Positions 33,901 through 44,394 of a stretch of DNA of 64,000 bases are shown here, one piece after another. Location of the stretch: assembly GCF_029852145.1 (NCBI RefSeq), contig NC_079970.1:13810783-13874782 (forward strand), given 5' to 3'. The notes under the pieces are model-generated. The model saw nothing but the letters and a program-made list of their open reading frames with translations. It was not told the origin of the DNA and ran no database searches. This stretch comes from Microplitis mediator. Taxonomy: Eukaryota > Arthropoda > Insecta > Hymenoptera > Braconidae. Both the position numbers and the translations under genes were made by a program. Position 1 is the stretch's first letter; every line of letters begins with the position of its first letter.

Positions 33901-36797
33901 ATTTTCTAGGTAGTAGGTATGATGCTGCTGACTTCAATTGGGTAGAGTTTTATTTTTGGCAGAGTCGCTTATGGCTGAGTCGTATACCTGCCGTTAATAT
34001 TTTCTATCCTCCCTCGCGGTTTTGCGAATGCCGTAAATTTTCGGCATTTATACACATGCCGTAAATTTACCGTAATAATTTGGTAATAATATGGTTATAT
34101 TGGCCAGTTTTTTTCCTGTACTTATACTGTAGAGTTACCAGATTACTATAGTAAAATTACTATAAAAATGCCGAACTTTTACCAAAAAAATGCCGTAAAA
34201 AAACTATAAAAATGCCGAACTTTTACCGAAAAAATGCTATATAAATACCGCAATAATGCGATAATTTTATAATAATAAAATCATATTTTTTTGGTAATTA
34301 TACCGTAGATATCTTGCGATTTTGCCAGATTTATCCTGATATAATGAAAAATTGTAAAAAATTTGGTTTTATTTTATATTTGCTTCTGCGGTTAAAATCA
34401 TCGAAAATGTGAAAAGTGTAAAATTTTATATTTTATTCTATTAGTTCATACATTTCTTATTGAAACAAAAGAATGTAAGTGAAAATAAGAATCCGGGAAA
34501 ATTGAGGTCTTCAATTTTCTTAAGTTTGTTTGTATAGATATAAATACAATTAGTACCGACTTTCGAATAAGCGATTTGGCATAATGGTTAACAGATCAGG
34601 CTTTAAATCATTAGGACTCGGGATCGAGGCCACGAGTTGGCGGGTTTTTTTTTTTTTTTTTTTCATGACAGTTATTGTACATATAACTTTATAATGTTAT
34701 ATATAATTATATATAATTAAATAAAATTTTATATAATTATATATAATTTTTGTTCCGGGTAGAACGGTTTAATGCTGCAAAAATGCCGAAAATATGCTGT
34801 ATAATTACGGTTTTAATGCTGTTAAAATACCGTATTTTTTCTGTTTTATTACCGTAAATATTCTGAATTTTTTTCGTAAATTTTTGGTAGTAATGCGGCA
34901 AAAAAACTGGCCAAAATAACTTGAATAATACCATATTTATGCAGTATTTATACCGTATAATTCCGATATTATTTCGGTATTTCCAAAACCGCGAGGGCTA
35001 TATGTAGTGAAGATACACGGAAAGAATTTTGTGATAAAAATTACTCTGTAATTTCGAGTAATCCTGGGCCGTTGCAAAAAATTGGTATTTTTTGTTTTAA
35101 ATTTAATATTTTTTGTTTAAATATTAACGTTGCTAGACTGTGTTTTACTCTACTACTGAGTAATTTTTTAAAAGTCTTATATTTAATCGATTATTGTGAA
35201 TATCTCATCTTAATCTATTAATTTTTACTCCATGCGATTAATTTTTACTCCCCAATATACCATTCTTTTAAACCCATTAACTTTTTGATGAAAAACTGCT
35301 TATAACTCGAATAAATTTTCTTATCTATGGGAGTAATTTTTACTCTAAACTGCAGGGTAATATTTCAGTAGTCTCCGTTAATCTTCGGTTAATATCGGCT
35401 TCGATTAAATGTCTTTTATTTTGCTCGTGACAATTTACATGTTACGCACACAAACGTAGGCTTGGAATAAAGACGATCTCTGTATCTCTCTATAACTTAA
35501 TATTTATTTAAAAAAAAAATTTGTATCTTTTGCACGCCTCGGAAGCGAAGCGGAGAGGTTGTGCTTTATAACCGACCTGTCAAGGTCACACGATTTCCAC
35601 TCATTAAAGTGCATATATTTTTTTTCTATTACTCTTACACATTATGAAAAATACATCAATATAAAGCTGAAACACTAATAAATAATCCTGATACTTTTTT
35701 TAATTTGTTTAATATGTATTAATATAAAAAAAAGTTCATTAAAAAAAATTTATCGTGGACGTCCATTAGTCTGTGGTTCAAAAAAACGGCGTGGTACGGA
35801 TATCTCGAGAACGACTTGACGAAACTACTTAATTTTTTTTTTTAAATTTTCAGAAATAAGCAAAGAAGGTTCCTTTCGAAAATCACTACTGTAGGCCTTC
35901 TCGTTTTTTTAAAAATAAATCATTACGGTTAAAACCGGCAATCTTACATGTAAACAAACACACACTGCCGCCATTTTTCATTAGGAATGTTCTCCTTATT
36001 TATTTTTTTTTTTTACTTTTATTACCGTATATTTACCATGGAAATTTCTATGGGAAAAGAGCGGGATATTCAATTTTATTCGAAATTTCACTTTTAAAAA
36101 AAAACATAACATGAGCGTTCGAGGCGTGCACTTTTGGATTTTCCAAATTTTTTTTTCTTTTTCAACACAATGAGAGTAATTTTTTTTTCTTTTTCAAAAT
36201 ATTTATTTTAAGTCATATTTTAAGGCAATTAGATGGTTATTAGATTTCTTTTATGGAAATTTCAGTCTATTAATTGTAATTTTTATTGTAATTCAATATA
36301 AATTTTATAAATTGAATCATCAACTTTTTATCATAACCTACGAGTAAAAATTGAATTACAGAGAATTTATTTAGACAGCCGCTAGGTGTAATTTTTACTC
36401 GTAATTGTGAGTAAAAATTAATCTGATTGATTTTTACTCACTGAAAGAGTAAAATTTCGTAATTCGAAAGTAAAAAGTCGTAATGGCCCAAGATTACTCG
36501 ACTTAGAGTAATTTTTAAAATAAATAACATGGCAATATTCATACGAAAATTCTTTCCGTGTATGCCTCTGTAGTTCTCCGTTTTTTTCTCCGTTCCCGCA
36601 TTTAAATATAGGAACAATCCTTGCTTTTCCCCATCCTTCAGGCAATTTACTGTCGCTCCATATATCATTTATGATCCTTCTTAATTCACTCATCATTTTA
36701 AAATGGTAGGCTTGTTATAAACTCCGCTTTTATTGCATCTTCTCCTGGAGCCTTTTTATTCCCTAATTTCGTGATTGCTTTTTTGAGTTCCAGCACT

Positions 36798-36846
<49 letters not shown>

Positions 36847-39800
36847 GGTGTGTCAAAAAAAAATGATTTTTTTTTTCTTCAAGTCTCATAGTCTCAAAAG
36901 TTTTTTTGGGACCTAAAAAAAATCCTCCATAAAAACCAGCTCAATATCTCAAAAATTGAGCTGGCGGTTTACAAATTCATTTTCCTATTAAAAAAACACG
37001 TAAAAAAATTATTTTTCAGTTTTTCGAGGAAAAATCAATGAAACAAATTTTTCTTCCGATTTTGAGTCTCATACCCTTATAGGAAATCTGATTCCCTACA
37101 AACATGTCCCTAATAGTCATGCTCGTAACTATAATACAAAAAAAGTTACAAGCCTCCAAAGCTCGAAAAAAAAAAGATTTTTTTTACTTATAATTGTTGT
37201 TTTTACGTTATCGTTATTTAATTGGTGGTATTTTTTTCGAATTTTAATTTGCAATCGTTTACAAAAAATCTATTTTCCGCAAGAAATTATTATTTTAGCA
37301 TGCTCATAAAGTGAAAGAAAAAGAAAATCATCGAGCTTTCAAAGTATAAAATAATTTAAAACCGTGACGATTAACTTTTTTTTTTTTTTACCTGTGTCAA
37401 TCAGTCAATGAAATCGATTTTCTATAAAAGATTGCAAATTAAATTCAGAAAACAAAATATACCACCCATTAAAAAACAATAAAGTAAAAACAATAATTAT
37501 ACATAAAAAAAAATTATTTTTTTTCGAACTTTGGAGGCTTGTAACTTTTTTTGTATTGCAGTTACGAGCATAATTATCGAGCACATTTTTGTAGGGAAAT
37601 AGATTTTCTATAAAAGTATGATAGTCAAAATCAGAAAAAAAAAATCTTTCCATCGGTTGACCCTGCGGGCCAGCCCCAAAACTTCTCGCTGTTTTCGAAC
37701 TCCTTGAGCTCGAAAACATTGTTGTGGATATATATTCGAGCTCGAAAATACGTTTGTATTCCATTGTTTTCGAAAAAAACCGATTTTAGCATTTCTTTCT
37801 CCCACGATATCTCAGAAACGAATAGACCGATTTTGATAGTTGAGGGGGCAATCGGCGTATTTTATTGAGTTCTAGAGCTGATAAAATTTTGAAATTTTTT
37901 GATTCAGTTGTTTTGAAGATATTCGCAAAAAACCGTTTTTTACCATTTCTTTCTCCCGCGATAACTCTCGAACGAATTATCCGATTGAGATGGCTAAGGC
38001 AGCAATCGACGCGTTTTATTAAGTTCTAGAGCTGAATAGATTTTGAAGTTGATCGTTTAAGTCGTTTCTGAGAAATCAATAAAAAACTGAAAAAAAAAAA
38101 AAATTTTTTTTTCGTAATTCGCCAATATTTTCGAGTCTACTTGATCAAATGATCTGAAATTTTCAGAAAAGTTGATGGCCAACAAGCTCTTTCGATTGCC
38201 GCCGTAACCATCCAAATCGGTTCATTAGTTAAAAAGCTATAGACCGGTCACATAAATACATACACACACACACACACACACATACAGACACTCGGACATC
38301 ATTCTGAAAATAGTCAGAATAGCTTCCTAAGACCTCAAAACGTCGACATCTGATGAAATCTCGATTTTCGCAAATCGGGGTGAAAACAAAAACTTCCCAA
38401 TTTTTCGAAAATCGTCGATTTTCTAAGCGCACAGTAAAAAACGAATCGTCAAAGTGTAAAAAAAAACGTGTGTTAAAATTCTGAGTGTTGAATTTTCAAC
38501 ACTTTTGTGTGTCAATTTAACACACAATATTTATTTTTTGTCAACTATCACAATCGATTAATTTTTTAACACACAAAAATGTAATTTTATTCGAAAGTAA
38601 CACTTTTTATATGTTGCTATCAAATCAACATACAAAATATGTTAAAAATAATGTCGACCATCACAAAAGAATTCTTGGAAAATTTTTATTTTCAACGTAT
38701 ACGTGTGTAACTTTTTTTAACACTCACAACATGTTAAAGTAACATGTGAATAAGTGTAAAACGTTCGTTTTACACACGGTGTATGTTAATTTTGACGAAT
38801 CCAATTTTACTGTGCGGGAAGTTAAAAATTTTTTCATTGATTTTTCCTCGAAAAACTAAAAAATAACTTTTTTACGTGTATTTTAAATGGGAAAATGAAC
38901 TTGTAAACCGCCAGCTCAATTTTCGAGATATTGAGCTGATTTTTTAGGGAGGATTTTTTTTAGGTACCAAAGAAACTTTTGAGACTATGAGACCTGAAGA
39001 AAAAAAATCATTTTTTTTGACACACCCTAATATATATTAGACGGGTTCAAAAAAATCGACTATTTTTTTTTTTTTTTTCAAAACTCGCAGTGAAATATCT
39101 TCCTAGTCATGAAAAAAGAAGCCTGTGGAAACGAGAGCTCTTCATATCAAGTTTGAAAGGTCGCTCATCGTAAATTTCTATTTTACGTTTAAATAACATG
39201 GAAAAAAAAATTTTTGAACTTTGGAATTTTACAACTCATTTTGGAATTAACATGTCTGGGTGAGAGATACATATTCTTGAAGGAAATTAAACGCTCTAAA
39301 TAAATTGTCTCTTAAGTTTTTTCTCTAAGTCTACTCCTTTAAAGGTATTCGAGTTTAAAGTTCAACATGTAATCAATTTAACCTTTTTTTCTTAAATTGT
39401 GGTATAATAATAAAACTCAGCTTTGAAAAAAATTATTTTACAATTTTTAAATGATATTGATAATAGCTTTAAGTTTAACACGATTATTTTTAGTTTATAA
39501 AATTTACGATTTTCACTTCAGCTATCAAAACTATAAACAATGAAATGCTAAGAACAACAATTAAATATCAATAACCAAACAATGACATTTTGATGAAAAG
39601 ACGAGACTTATTCAGGGAAAATTATGTACATACAATTCAAATTTTTTTTAAACTTCAGAGAGAATTAATTTCAGATTTTTTAAATTGAAAAGTCATTTAT
39701 TCCTCATAGTAGAACAATAAAGATCTACTTTGTCAACGTCGTTAAATTTGATAATTTAATATTTTAAGACAAATTTTTTTTTCAATAATAATTATGAAAT

Positions 39801-40163
39801 ATTTAAGAAAAATTAAGAAAAAAAGGTTAAATTAATTACATATTGAACTTTAAACTCGAATAACTTTTAAAGGAGTAGACTTAGAGAAAAAACTTAAGAG
39901 ACAATTTATTTAGAGCGTTCAATTTCCTTCAAAAATATGTATCTCTCACCCCGACATGTTAATTCCAAAATGAGTTGTAAAATTCCAAAGTTCAAAAATT
40001 TTTTTTTCCATGTTATTTAAACGTAAAATAAAAATTTACGATGAGCGACCTTTCAAAATTGATATTAAAAGCTCCCGTTTTCACAGGCTTCTTTTTTCAT
40101 GACTAGGAAGATATTTCACTGCGGGTTTTGAAAAAAAAAAAATAGTCGATTTTTTTGAACCGG

Positions 40164-40199
<36 letters not shown>

Positions 40200-42094
40200 A
40201 TGGTACTTTGTTCAACATCCTCAAAATTTTGTTCTAGCTTTGATCAACATTGCTCTTAAGGTACTTGTCGGCATGTAAAGAATTTTTTAGCAAAATTTAC
40301 CCAAAAAGTTTGGTACTGTAAGAGTCTAGTAAATTTCTAAATATTCACTATGCACATTGTAAAATATAGTACTCGGTAGCTTGTATATAGAATGCCATTT
40401 CTACTAACATAGTAAAAATTTAGGTATTAGTTGGATATTCCCACAAAACAAAATTTTTTAGGTAATTCTTGCTAAAAAAAATTCTGTGCGAGTATAATAA
40501 AATACGCAATTGATAAATACAATCAGTTCACTTTTAAGTTATTTTTTAAACGTAGGATTTAAAAAATCACATTTATTGTTGAGCACTGCTGCTCGGCATG
40601 TCCTTTTACAACTAATAGTTTAATTACGATGCATAAAAAATCATAGCAATAAGATTTGAGGAATTTAAAATTATTGAATCATTCAGAAAAATAAAATATT
40701 TCTATAACTTTGTATACAAACACTCTATAGAGTGTAAAATATATTTTGAATGTTCCTCCTAATTTTTTCTTCTACAGCCTATAGTTCATCTACTGTAATG
40801 AAAAAATGATAAAAATACGGCGTGGCGGATTTAAAATTATTGAATTATTAATTTTAAAAAAACATCTACGAAATTCTGTAGAGCGACAAACGTACTCTAA
40901 ATTTTATTTGAAATTTTTTTTATTGCTAATAGCTTACGCACTACAACTAAAAAATGATAAAAATAATTTTTGAGGAATCCATAACTTTTGAAATTTAAAT
41001 AACACAAAAAATTTGTTAAAAGCATACTTGTTAATCTATTATCAATGGTTTAATCATTAGGTTTGAAAAAGCCATAATTTTGAAAATTTTCACTTAGAAA
41101 TATTGGCAGTAGAAACTCAACTCAATTAAATTTTTTGTAGAGAATGCAATGTTGTTGGAGGAACGCCGGTCAGTTAATTCGAATACAAATGTCTTCATAG
41201 TTTGCAGGAGTAAATAATGTTAAAAAATAAACATTTTTCTATATTATTTAAATGAGGAATCTTTGAATTCGATGAAAAACCTCTTGAAATTATTATTAAG
41301 GGCTGAGATTTTAACATAATTTTTTTAAATCTTTTCTACAAAATTTTCATGTGAGAGTAAAAAATAAAATCGGTTTTTTTTAAACCTTAATGGATAATCA
41401 CTAGGACACTTATCTGATTAATTATTCAATAAATCAAGTTCTAATCAGAAAACATCAATAGTATAAATTAATGTTATAAAATTTTTATTACTAACAGGTT
41501 GTTATTGACGGAGAAACTTGCTTATTAGACATCTTAGATACAGCAGGACAAGAAGAATATAGTGCCATGAGAGATCAATACATGAGAACCGGTGAAGGAT
41601 TTTTACTCGTCTTTGCTGTAAATTCTGCAAAAAGTTTTGAAGTATGCTTTAATAAATATTTAGCATTGCATTAAATTGATATTGTATTATACTATTTTTA
41701 TTTTAAGGATATAGGAACGTATAGAGAGCAGATCAAAAGAGTAAAAGACGCCGAAGAAGTGCCTATGGTATTAGTTGGAAATAAGTGCGATCTTCAACAA
41801 TCCTGGGCCGTAAATATGACACAAGCGAGGGAAGTTGCTCGACAATACGGTGTTCCATTTGTAGAAACATCAGCGAAAACTCGAATGGGAGTTGATGATG
41901 CTTTTTATACTTTGGTTTGTTAACAGTCAGTTATTTTTTAGTGTAATTAAATTTTGAAACACGAAGTAATTTAATTTGAACTTAATTAGGTAAGAGAAAT
42001 AAGGAAAGACAAGGAACATCGTGGAAAAGAAAAGAAAAAAAGAATGCGTGCAAATAACGCAGGTCGTGGTCGGACGCGATGTTGTCTGCTGTAA
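30811..42094 (+). CDS. Ras85D: Ras GTPase, Ras85D type (H/K/N-Ras orthologue)
   Basis: Four exons (30811-30939, 41498-41641, 41708-41914, 41990-42094) join in phase 0 to 194 residues. Ras is the membrane GTP switch between receptor tyrosine kinases and Raf/MAPK. All core motifs are present: P-loop GAGGVGKS (10-17), switch [31 protein letters not shown] (116-119) and TSAK (145-148). Gly12, Gly13 and Gln61 are wild type. Compared with human Ras there is one extra residue near 121-125, and the C-terminal variable region is long and basic ([11 protein letters not shown]), ending CCLL. That CAAX box ends in Leu, which usually favours geranylgeranylation. Splice sites are GTAAAA/TAACAG, GTATGC/TTTAAG and GTTTGT/AATTAG. 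The first intron, 10.6 kb, is filled with mobile elements; the others are short. Confidence 0.98.
31030..31234. mobile_element. ATCCTGAAGTTAGC MITE, copy 2
   Basis: About 205 bp in Ras intron 1, with ends ATGATACTGAAGTTAGCCG and CGTCGGTAAACTTCAGTATCAT. The arms pair nearly to the centre. Confidence 0.75.
31341..31488. mobile_element. ATCCTGAAGTTAGC MITE, copy 3
   Basis: About 148 bp with ends TGATTCAGAAGTTAGCCGAC and CTACTAACTTCAGGATCA. Shorter than copies 1 and 2, with central loss. Confidence 0.7.
31604..31939. mobile_element. GGCAATGTTAC MITE with 8 bp target duplication
   Basis: A 336 bp element with ends GGCAATGTTACAATTCTACT and AGTAGAATTGTAACACTGCC, flanked by a perfect 8 bp duplication CCATTGGA (31596-31603, 31940-31947). 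CTACTCA/TGAGTAG words recur through both arms. The 8 bp duplication fits a hAT- or P-type mobiliser. It lies in Ras intron 1. Confidence 0.88.
31948..32810. other. Ras intron 1 sequence and AACTTCCCG repeat edge
   Basis: No gene seen. Around 32715-32820, AACTTCCCGTTAAAAAAATT and the following ACCGAGTTTTC segment are the end of the dispersed AACTTCCCGC repeat, fused directly to the LINE fragment. Confidence 0.5.
32820..33325 (-). pseudogene. Degenerate reverse transcriptase (LINE)
   Basis: Encodes the central RT motifs, with stops after GFRKGRGT and within GVR(stop)GCALS. The catalytic YADD appears as YPDD near 32850. [11 protein letters not shown] keeps the first catalytic aspartate. The stops and changed motif show it is dead. 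Confidence 0.85.
33326..33992. mobile_element. GGCAGGTATACG foldback with 9 bp target duplication
   Basis: A 667 bp element, palindromic over almost its whole length. Ends are GGCAGGTATACGAGTCAGCC and GGCTGAGTCGTATACCTGCC, flanked by GTAAATATT (33317-33325) and GTTAATATT (33993-34001), a 9 bp duplication with one mismatch. Long inverted arms plus 9 bp suggest a Mutator-like mobiliser. Confidence 0.85.
34011..34997. mobile_element. CCCTCGCGGTTTTG foldback with tRNA-like segment
   Basis: A 987 bp element with ends CCCTCGCGGTTTTG and CCAAAACCGCGAGGG. Interior words GCCGTAAA / TTTACGGC repeat in both arms. It inserted into the LINE. The flanks carry CTAT nearby, but the exact duplication is unclear. 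A tRNA-like stretch lies at 34569-34640. Confidence 0.75.
34569..34640 (+). repeat. tRNA-Gln-like sequence, second copy
   Basis: TTGGCATAATGGTTAACAGA, TCAGGCTTTAAATCATTAGG and ACTCGGGATCGAGGCC follow the order of the copy at 19497, and an A box and B box can be read. The flanks of the two copies are unrelated foldback arms. A T run follows, as in pol III transcripts. Confidence 0.5.
35016..36560. mobile_element. CACGGAAAGAATTTT element
   Basis: A 1545 bp element with ends CACGGAAAGAATTTT and AAAATTCTTTCCGTG flanked by TA. The inner arms share AAAATTACTCT and GAGTAATC(C/T)TGGGCC. It interrupts the LINE between TENYRGI and SSLHIA. The ends match the 3130-4240 foldback family. No transposase. 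Confidence 0.85.
36800..36842. repeat. (AT)n microsatellite
   Basis: A pure AT run between the LINE fragment and the TTAGGGTGTGTC element. Confidence 0.95.
37650..38828 (+). repeat. Dispersed AACTTCCCGC repeat, copy 3
   Basis: Runs from CGGTTGACCCTGCGGGCC to GCGGGAAGTTAA with an AC/ATAC microsatellite at 38251-38283. It includes the uninterrupted target used to confirm the 3130-4240 insertion. The palindromic GAGCTCCTTGAGCTCG-like word is a hallmark of the family. Confidence 0.75.
38430..38814. mobile_element. CACAGTAAAA MITE
   Basis: A 385 bp element with ends CACAGTAAAA and TTTTACTGTG; CG lies on both sides. The intact host sequence at 4338 (CTTAGCGGGAAGTT) shows the clean target. Interior repeats of GTGTTAAA/TTTAACAC. 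Confidence 0.8.
39042..40162. mobile_element. GGTTCAAAAAAATCGAC foldback
   Basis: A 1.1 kb near-perfect palindrome in Ras intron 1, with ends CGGGTTCAAAAAAATCGAC and GTCGATTTTTTTGAACCG. The arms match for several hundred bases (CTTCCTAGTCATGAAAAAAG and its complement). The intron sequence after it begins with an AT run. Confidence 0.8.
40195..41497. other. Right part of Ras intron 1
   Basis: AT-rich intron sequence up to the TAACAG acceptor. No mobile ends or genes recognised. Confidence 0.55.
41498..41641 (+). CDS. Ras85D: Ras coding exon 2
   Basis: Residues 44-91, including DTAGQEE with Gln61 and switch II, between a TAACAG acceptor and a GTATGC donor. Confidence 0.98.
41708..41914 (+). 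CDS. Ras85D: Ras coding exon 3
   Basis: Residues 92-160 with the guanine-specificity motifs NKCD and TSAK. The LQQSW segment after NKCD carries one residue more than most Ras proteins. Confidence 0.98.
41990..42094 (+). CDS. Ras85D: Ras coding exon 4 (hypervariable tail, CAAX)
   Basis: Residues 161-194 and stop. [10 protein letters not shown] is followed by a basic tail and the CCLL prenylation box. Confidence 0.97.
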   Translation, partial: VREIRKDKEHRGKEKKKRMRANNAGRGRTRCCLL

Positions 42095-42992
42095 TTATTT
42101 GGTGTCGTTCATTTAAACGTTGAGTGTTTAATTGCAACTTCAAAATATGAACAATATAAATATAAAGTATATCATTTGCGCATATTTCGACTTCCTAAAT
42201 TCGGTACGCTATTAAGAAAACTGCTACTTATATGTATAACTTAAACTGAAAAATATATCCAGTGTGATATTTTTTTTTTTTTTTTGTATTGAAAAGGTAA
42301 TAGAAAATTTATCTTGCACAAAAGAAATCATTTAATTCATCATTTTTGTGAACCATAAAACTGATTATAGAAGACAATGAGTATGATGGTAATTCCTCTG
42401 CTCGAAATTTCGATTCTATTTTAAGAATAAATGATTACCGTTGGAATACCAAGTTGAAAAATGAAAAAAATTTATTTTTTTAGCACATAATGTTACAATA
42501 AATTCACAGTAAAACTGTTTTTATATCACTATGCTACCCAAATACCATTGCGTAATGTCAATTAAAGCTGTTAATCTTATATCTTGGTCACGTCATAAGA
42601 AGTAGCTCGCAATGCTCCATAGGCCACAACATTGCTACGTGTTTTTGTTTAACGATACATCATAGTTAAAGACAAGTTCAGACTATGTTTTGGTAACGTC
42701 TCATAGCTAAAAATTTACTGATGCTTTCAGTCTAATCATATGCCAAAAGAAAAGTACCGTAATTTGGCAACCTCCTCATCTAATAACTTCTATTGCTTGA
42801 GTCTAGTGGTGTAAGAAAATTTATAAAAAATGTAAGTATTTTCGAAAAGTTTCAAAGCATAGAGTTGAATTTTCATAAGATTATATCCAAGCGTACTTTA
42901 ACAGTAAAAAAAAAATACATTCAAGTCAATTCGAAAGTTATGACCAGTTCAAGGATGAAGCTATATGTAAATATATATATATATATATATAT
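42095..42992. other. Ras 3' UTR and downstream
   Basis: Likely 3' UTR. AATAAA occurs near 42426 and 42497 as possible polyadenylation signals. An AT microsatellite runs at about 42968-42994. No other gene seen. Confidence 0.5.
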
Positions 42993-44080
42993 ATTAGGGT
43001 GAGTCATTTCGGAGCAACATTTTTTTTTTTTAAGTGCATATGGAAAAAAATCATAGTTGAACACAAAAAAAAAAATTTTCGCGCAAGAAAAAAAATTCTA
43101 TGTCGATTACAGACCTAGCTCATTGAAAAATTCGATTTCCCATTTAAATAACACGGAAAAATTTTTTTTTAACTTTGAGTATTTCTAACTCGTTAACAAA
43201 TCAATAGTTCGAATAGACTAATACATATTTTTGTAGGAAATTGAACGCTCTACAAAAAAGGTCTCTTATCATTTTTTGATAAATCCATCTGTTCAAAAGC
43301 TATTAGAACTTGAAGTTAAGTTGGAGATCTTTTTACTTTTCCGGCGAAACTATTAGATTTATTACAAAATGTTATTGGGTCTTATTTGTTGACAATTTTA
43401 TTTTCTACAAATTATTATCAGTAAAGTTTTTTCAAATTCCGCATTGTTTTCTAGTTATTTTCATTTCAATGTTGAGCTCTTGAAATCGATCAGAACACCA
43501 CTTTTTTAAGAGCTTGAAATTAAAATGAAAATAACTAGATAACAATGCGGAATTTGAAAAAACTTTACTGATAATAATTTGTAGAAAATAAAATTGTCAA
43601 CAAAAAAAGACCCTATAACATTTTGTAATAACAGGGGTTCGCACTTTTCTCTCTATTACACTCAAGTCCACAAACGGTACTATCTTTGTTGCACTTGTAC
43701 AGTAAATGGAAACTTTGGCCGAGTTTTTCTCTTAAACAAACGAATATTATCAAACAATTAAAGCGCACTTCGCTAGATTAGACAGTAATGCATCAAAGTG
43801 TGGTCTGTGTTTTGTCTTGAGAGATTTCGTTTCCGAAAAAAACTCAGCCGAAATTATCTGATAACCCCTGATAAGTCTGATAGTTTCGCCGGAAAAGTAA
43901 AAAGATCTCCAACTTTACTTCGAGCTTTAATAGCTTTTGAACAGATGGATTTATCAAAAAATGATAAGAGACCTTTTTTGTAGAGCGTTCAATTTCCTAC
44001 AAAAATTTGGTTTAGTCTATTCGAACTATGGATTTGTTAACGAGTTAGAAATACTCAAAGTTAAAAAAGAAGTTTTCTCT
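42993..44080. mobile_element. TTAGGGTGAGTCA foldback with later insertion
   Basis: Starts TTAGGGTGAGTCATTTCGG. The arms (about 43170-43375 and 43880-44070) are nearly exact complements, for example AGATCTTTTTACTTTTCCGG against CCGGAAAAGTAAAAAGATCT. It shares these arms with the element at 52160-52916. The expected right end is missing after 44075. Confidence 0.7.
43632..43870. mobile_element. CAGGGGTT MITE inside the foldback
   Basis: A 239 bp insertion with ends CAGGGGTT and AACCCCTG and ATAA on both sides (43628-43631, 43871-43874). The opposite arm of the host palindrome (TAGATTTATTACAAAATG) preserves the uninterrupted target, so the ends are secure. Confidence 0.85.
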
Positions 44081-44394
44081 GACCGCGGTTACGTTTGGTG
44101 AGCAGATGCCACTTCAATCCTAAGCCTACCGTCATAAAATATTTTACAAGCAACTTACAAAATTTCCTAATACAATTAAGTTGTTGAAAATATTATTGTT
44201 TAGTATTTTTACTAAAATACGAACTAAATGTAGTTGGGACTTCCCAATGTACCCAGGAAAACCCATTTATGCATTTATCTCCGACATATATACATATCTA
44301 AATTTTTTAACAAGTGGTATTTTTGAACCCTACTCAACCAATTATGATAGGTTATGACAAAATTCCTTGAAAAATCGACCATGAGGGCAAATAC

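Larger units (their letters stand above)
32811..36800 (-). mobile_element. LINE fragment broken by three nested insertions
   Basis: Reverse-transcriptase pieces on the minus strand occur at 36800-36561, then a few codons at 35013-34998 (SSLHIA), 34010-33993, and 33325-32820. Reading order matches one [87 protein letters not shown]. Elements at 33326-33992, 34011-34997 and 35016-36560 interrupt it. No endonuclease domain is visible. The clade is not certain; the motifs resemble endonuclease-type LINEs common in Hymenoptera. Confidence 0.85.
36843..39030. mobile_element. TTAGGGTGTGTC foldback, composite
   Basis: A 2.2 kb element with ends TTAGGGTGTGTCAAAAAAAA and TTTTTTTTGACACACCCTAA. The arms continue over AGTCTCATAGTCTCAAAAG and CCGCCAGCTCAAT. 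Its middle contains a full AACTTCCCGC dispersed repeat (37650-38828), itself interrupted by the CACAGTAAAA MITE. Three levels of nesting. Confidence 0.75.
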
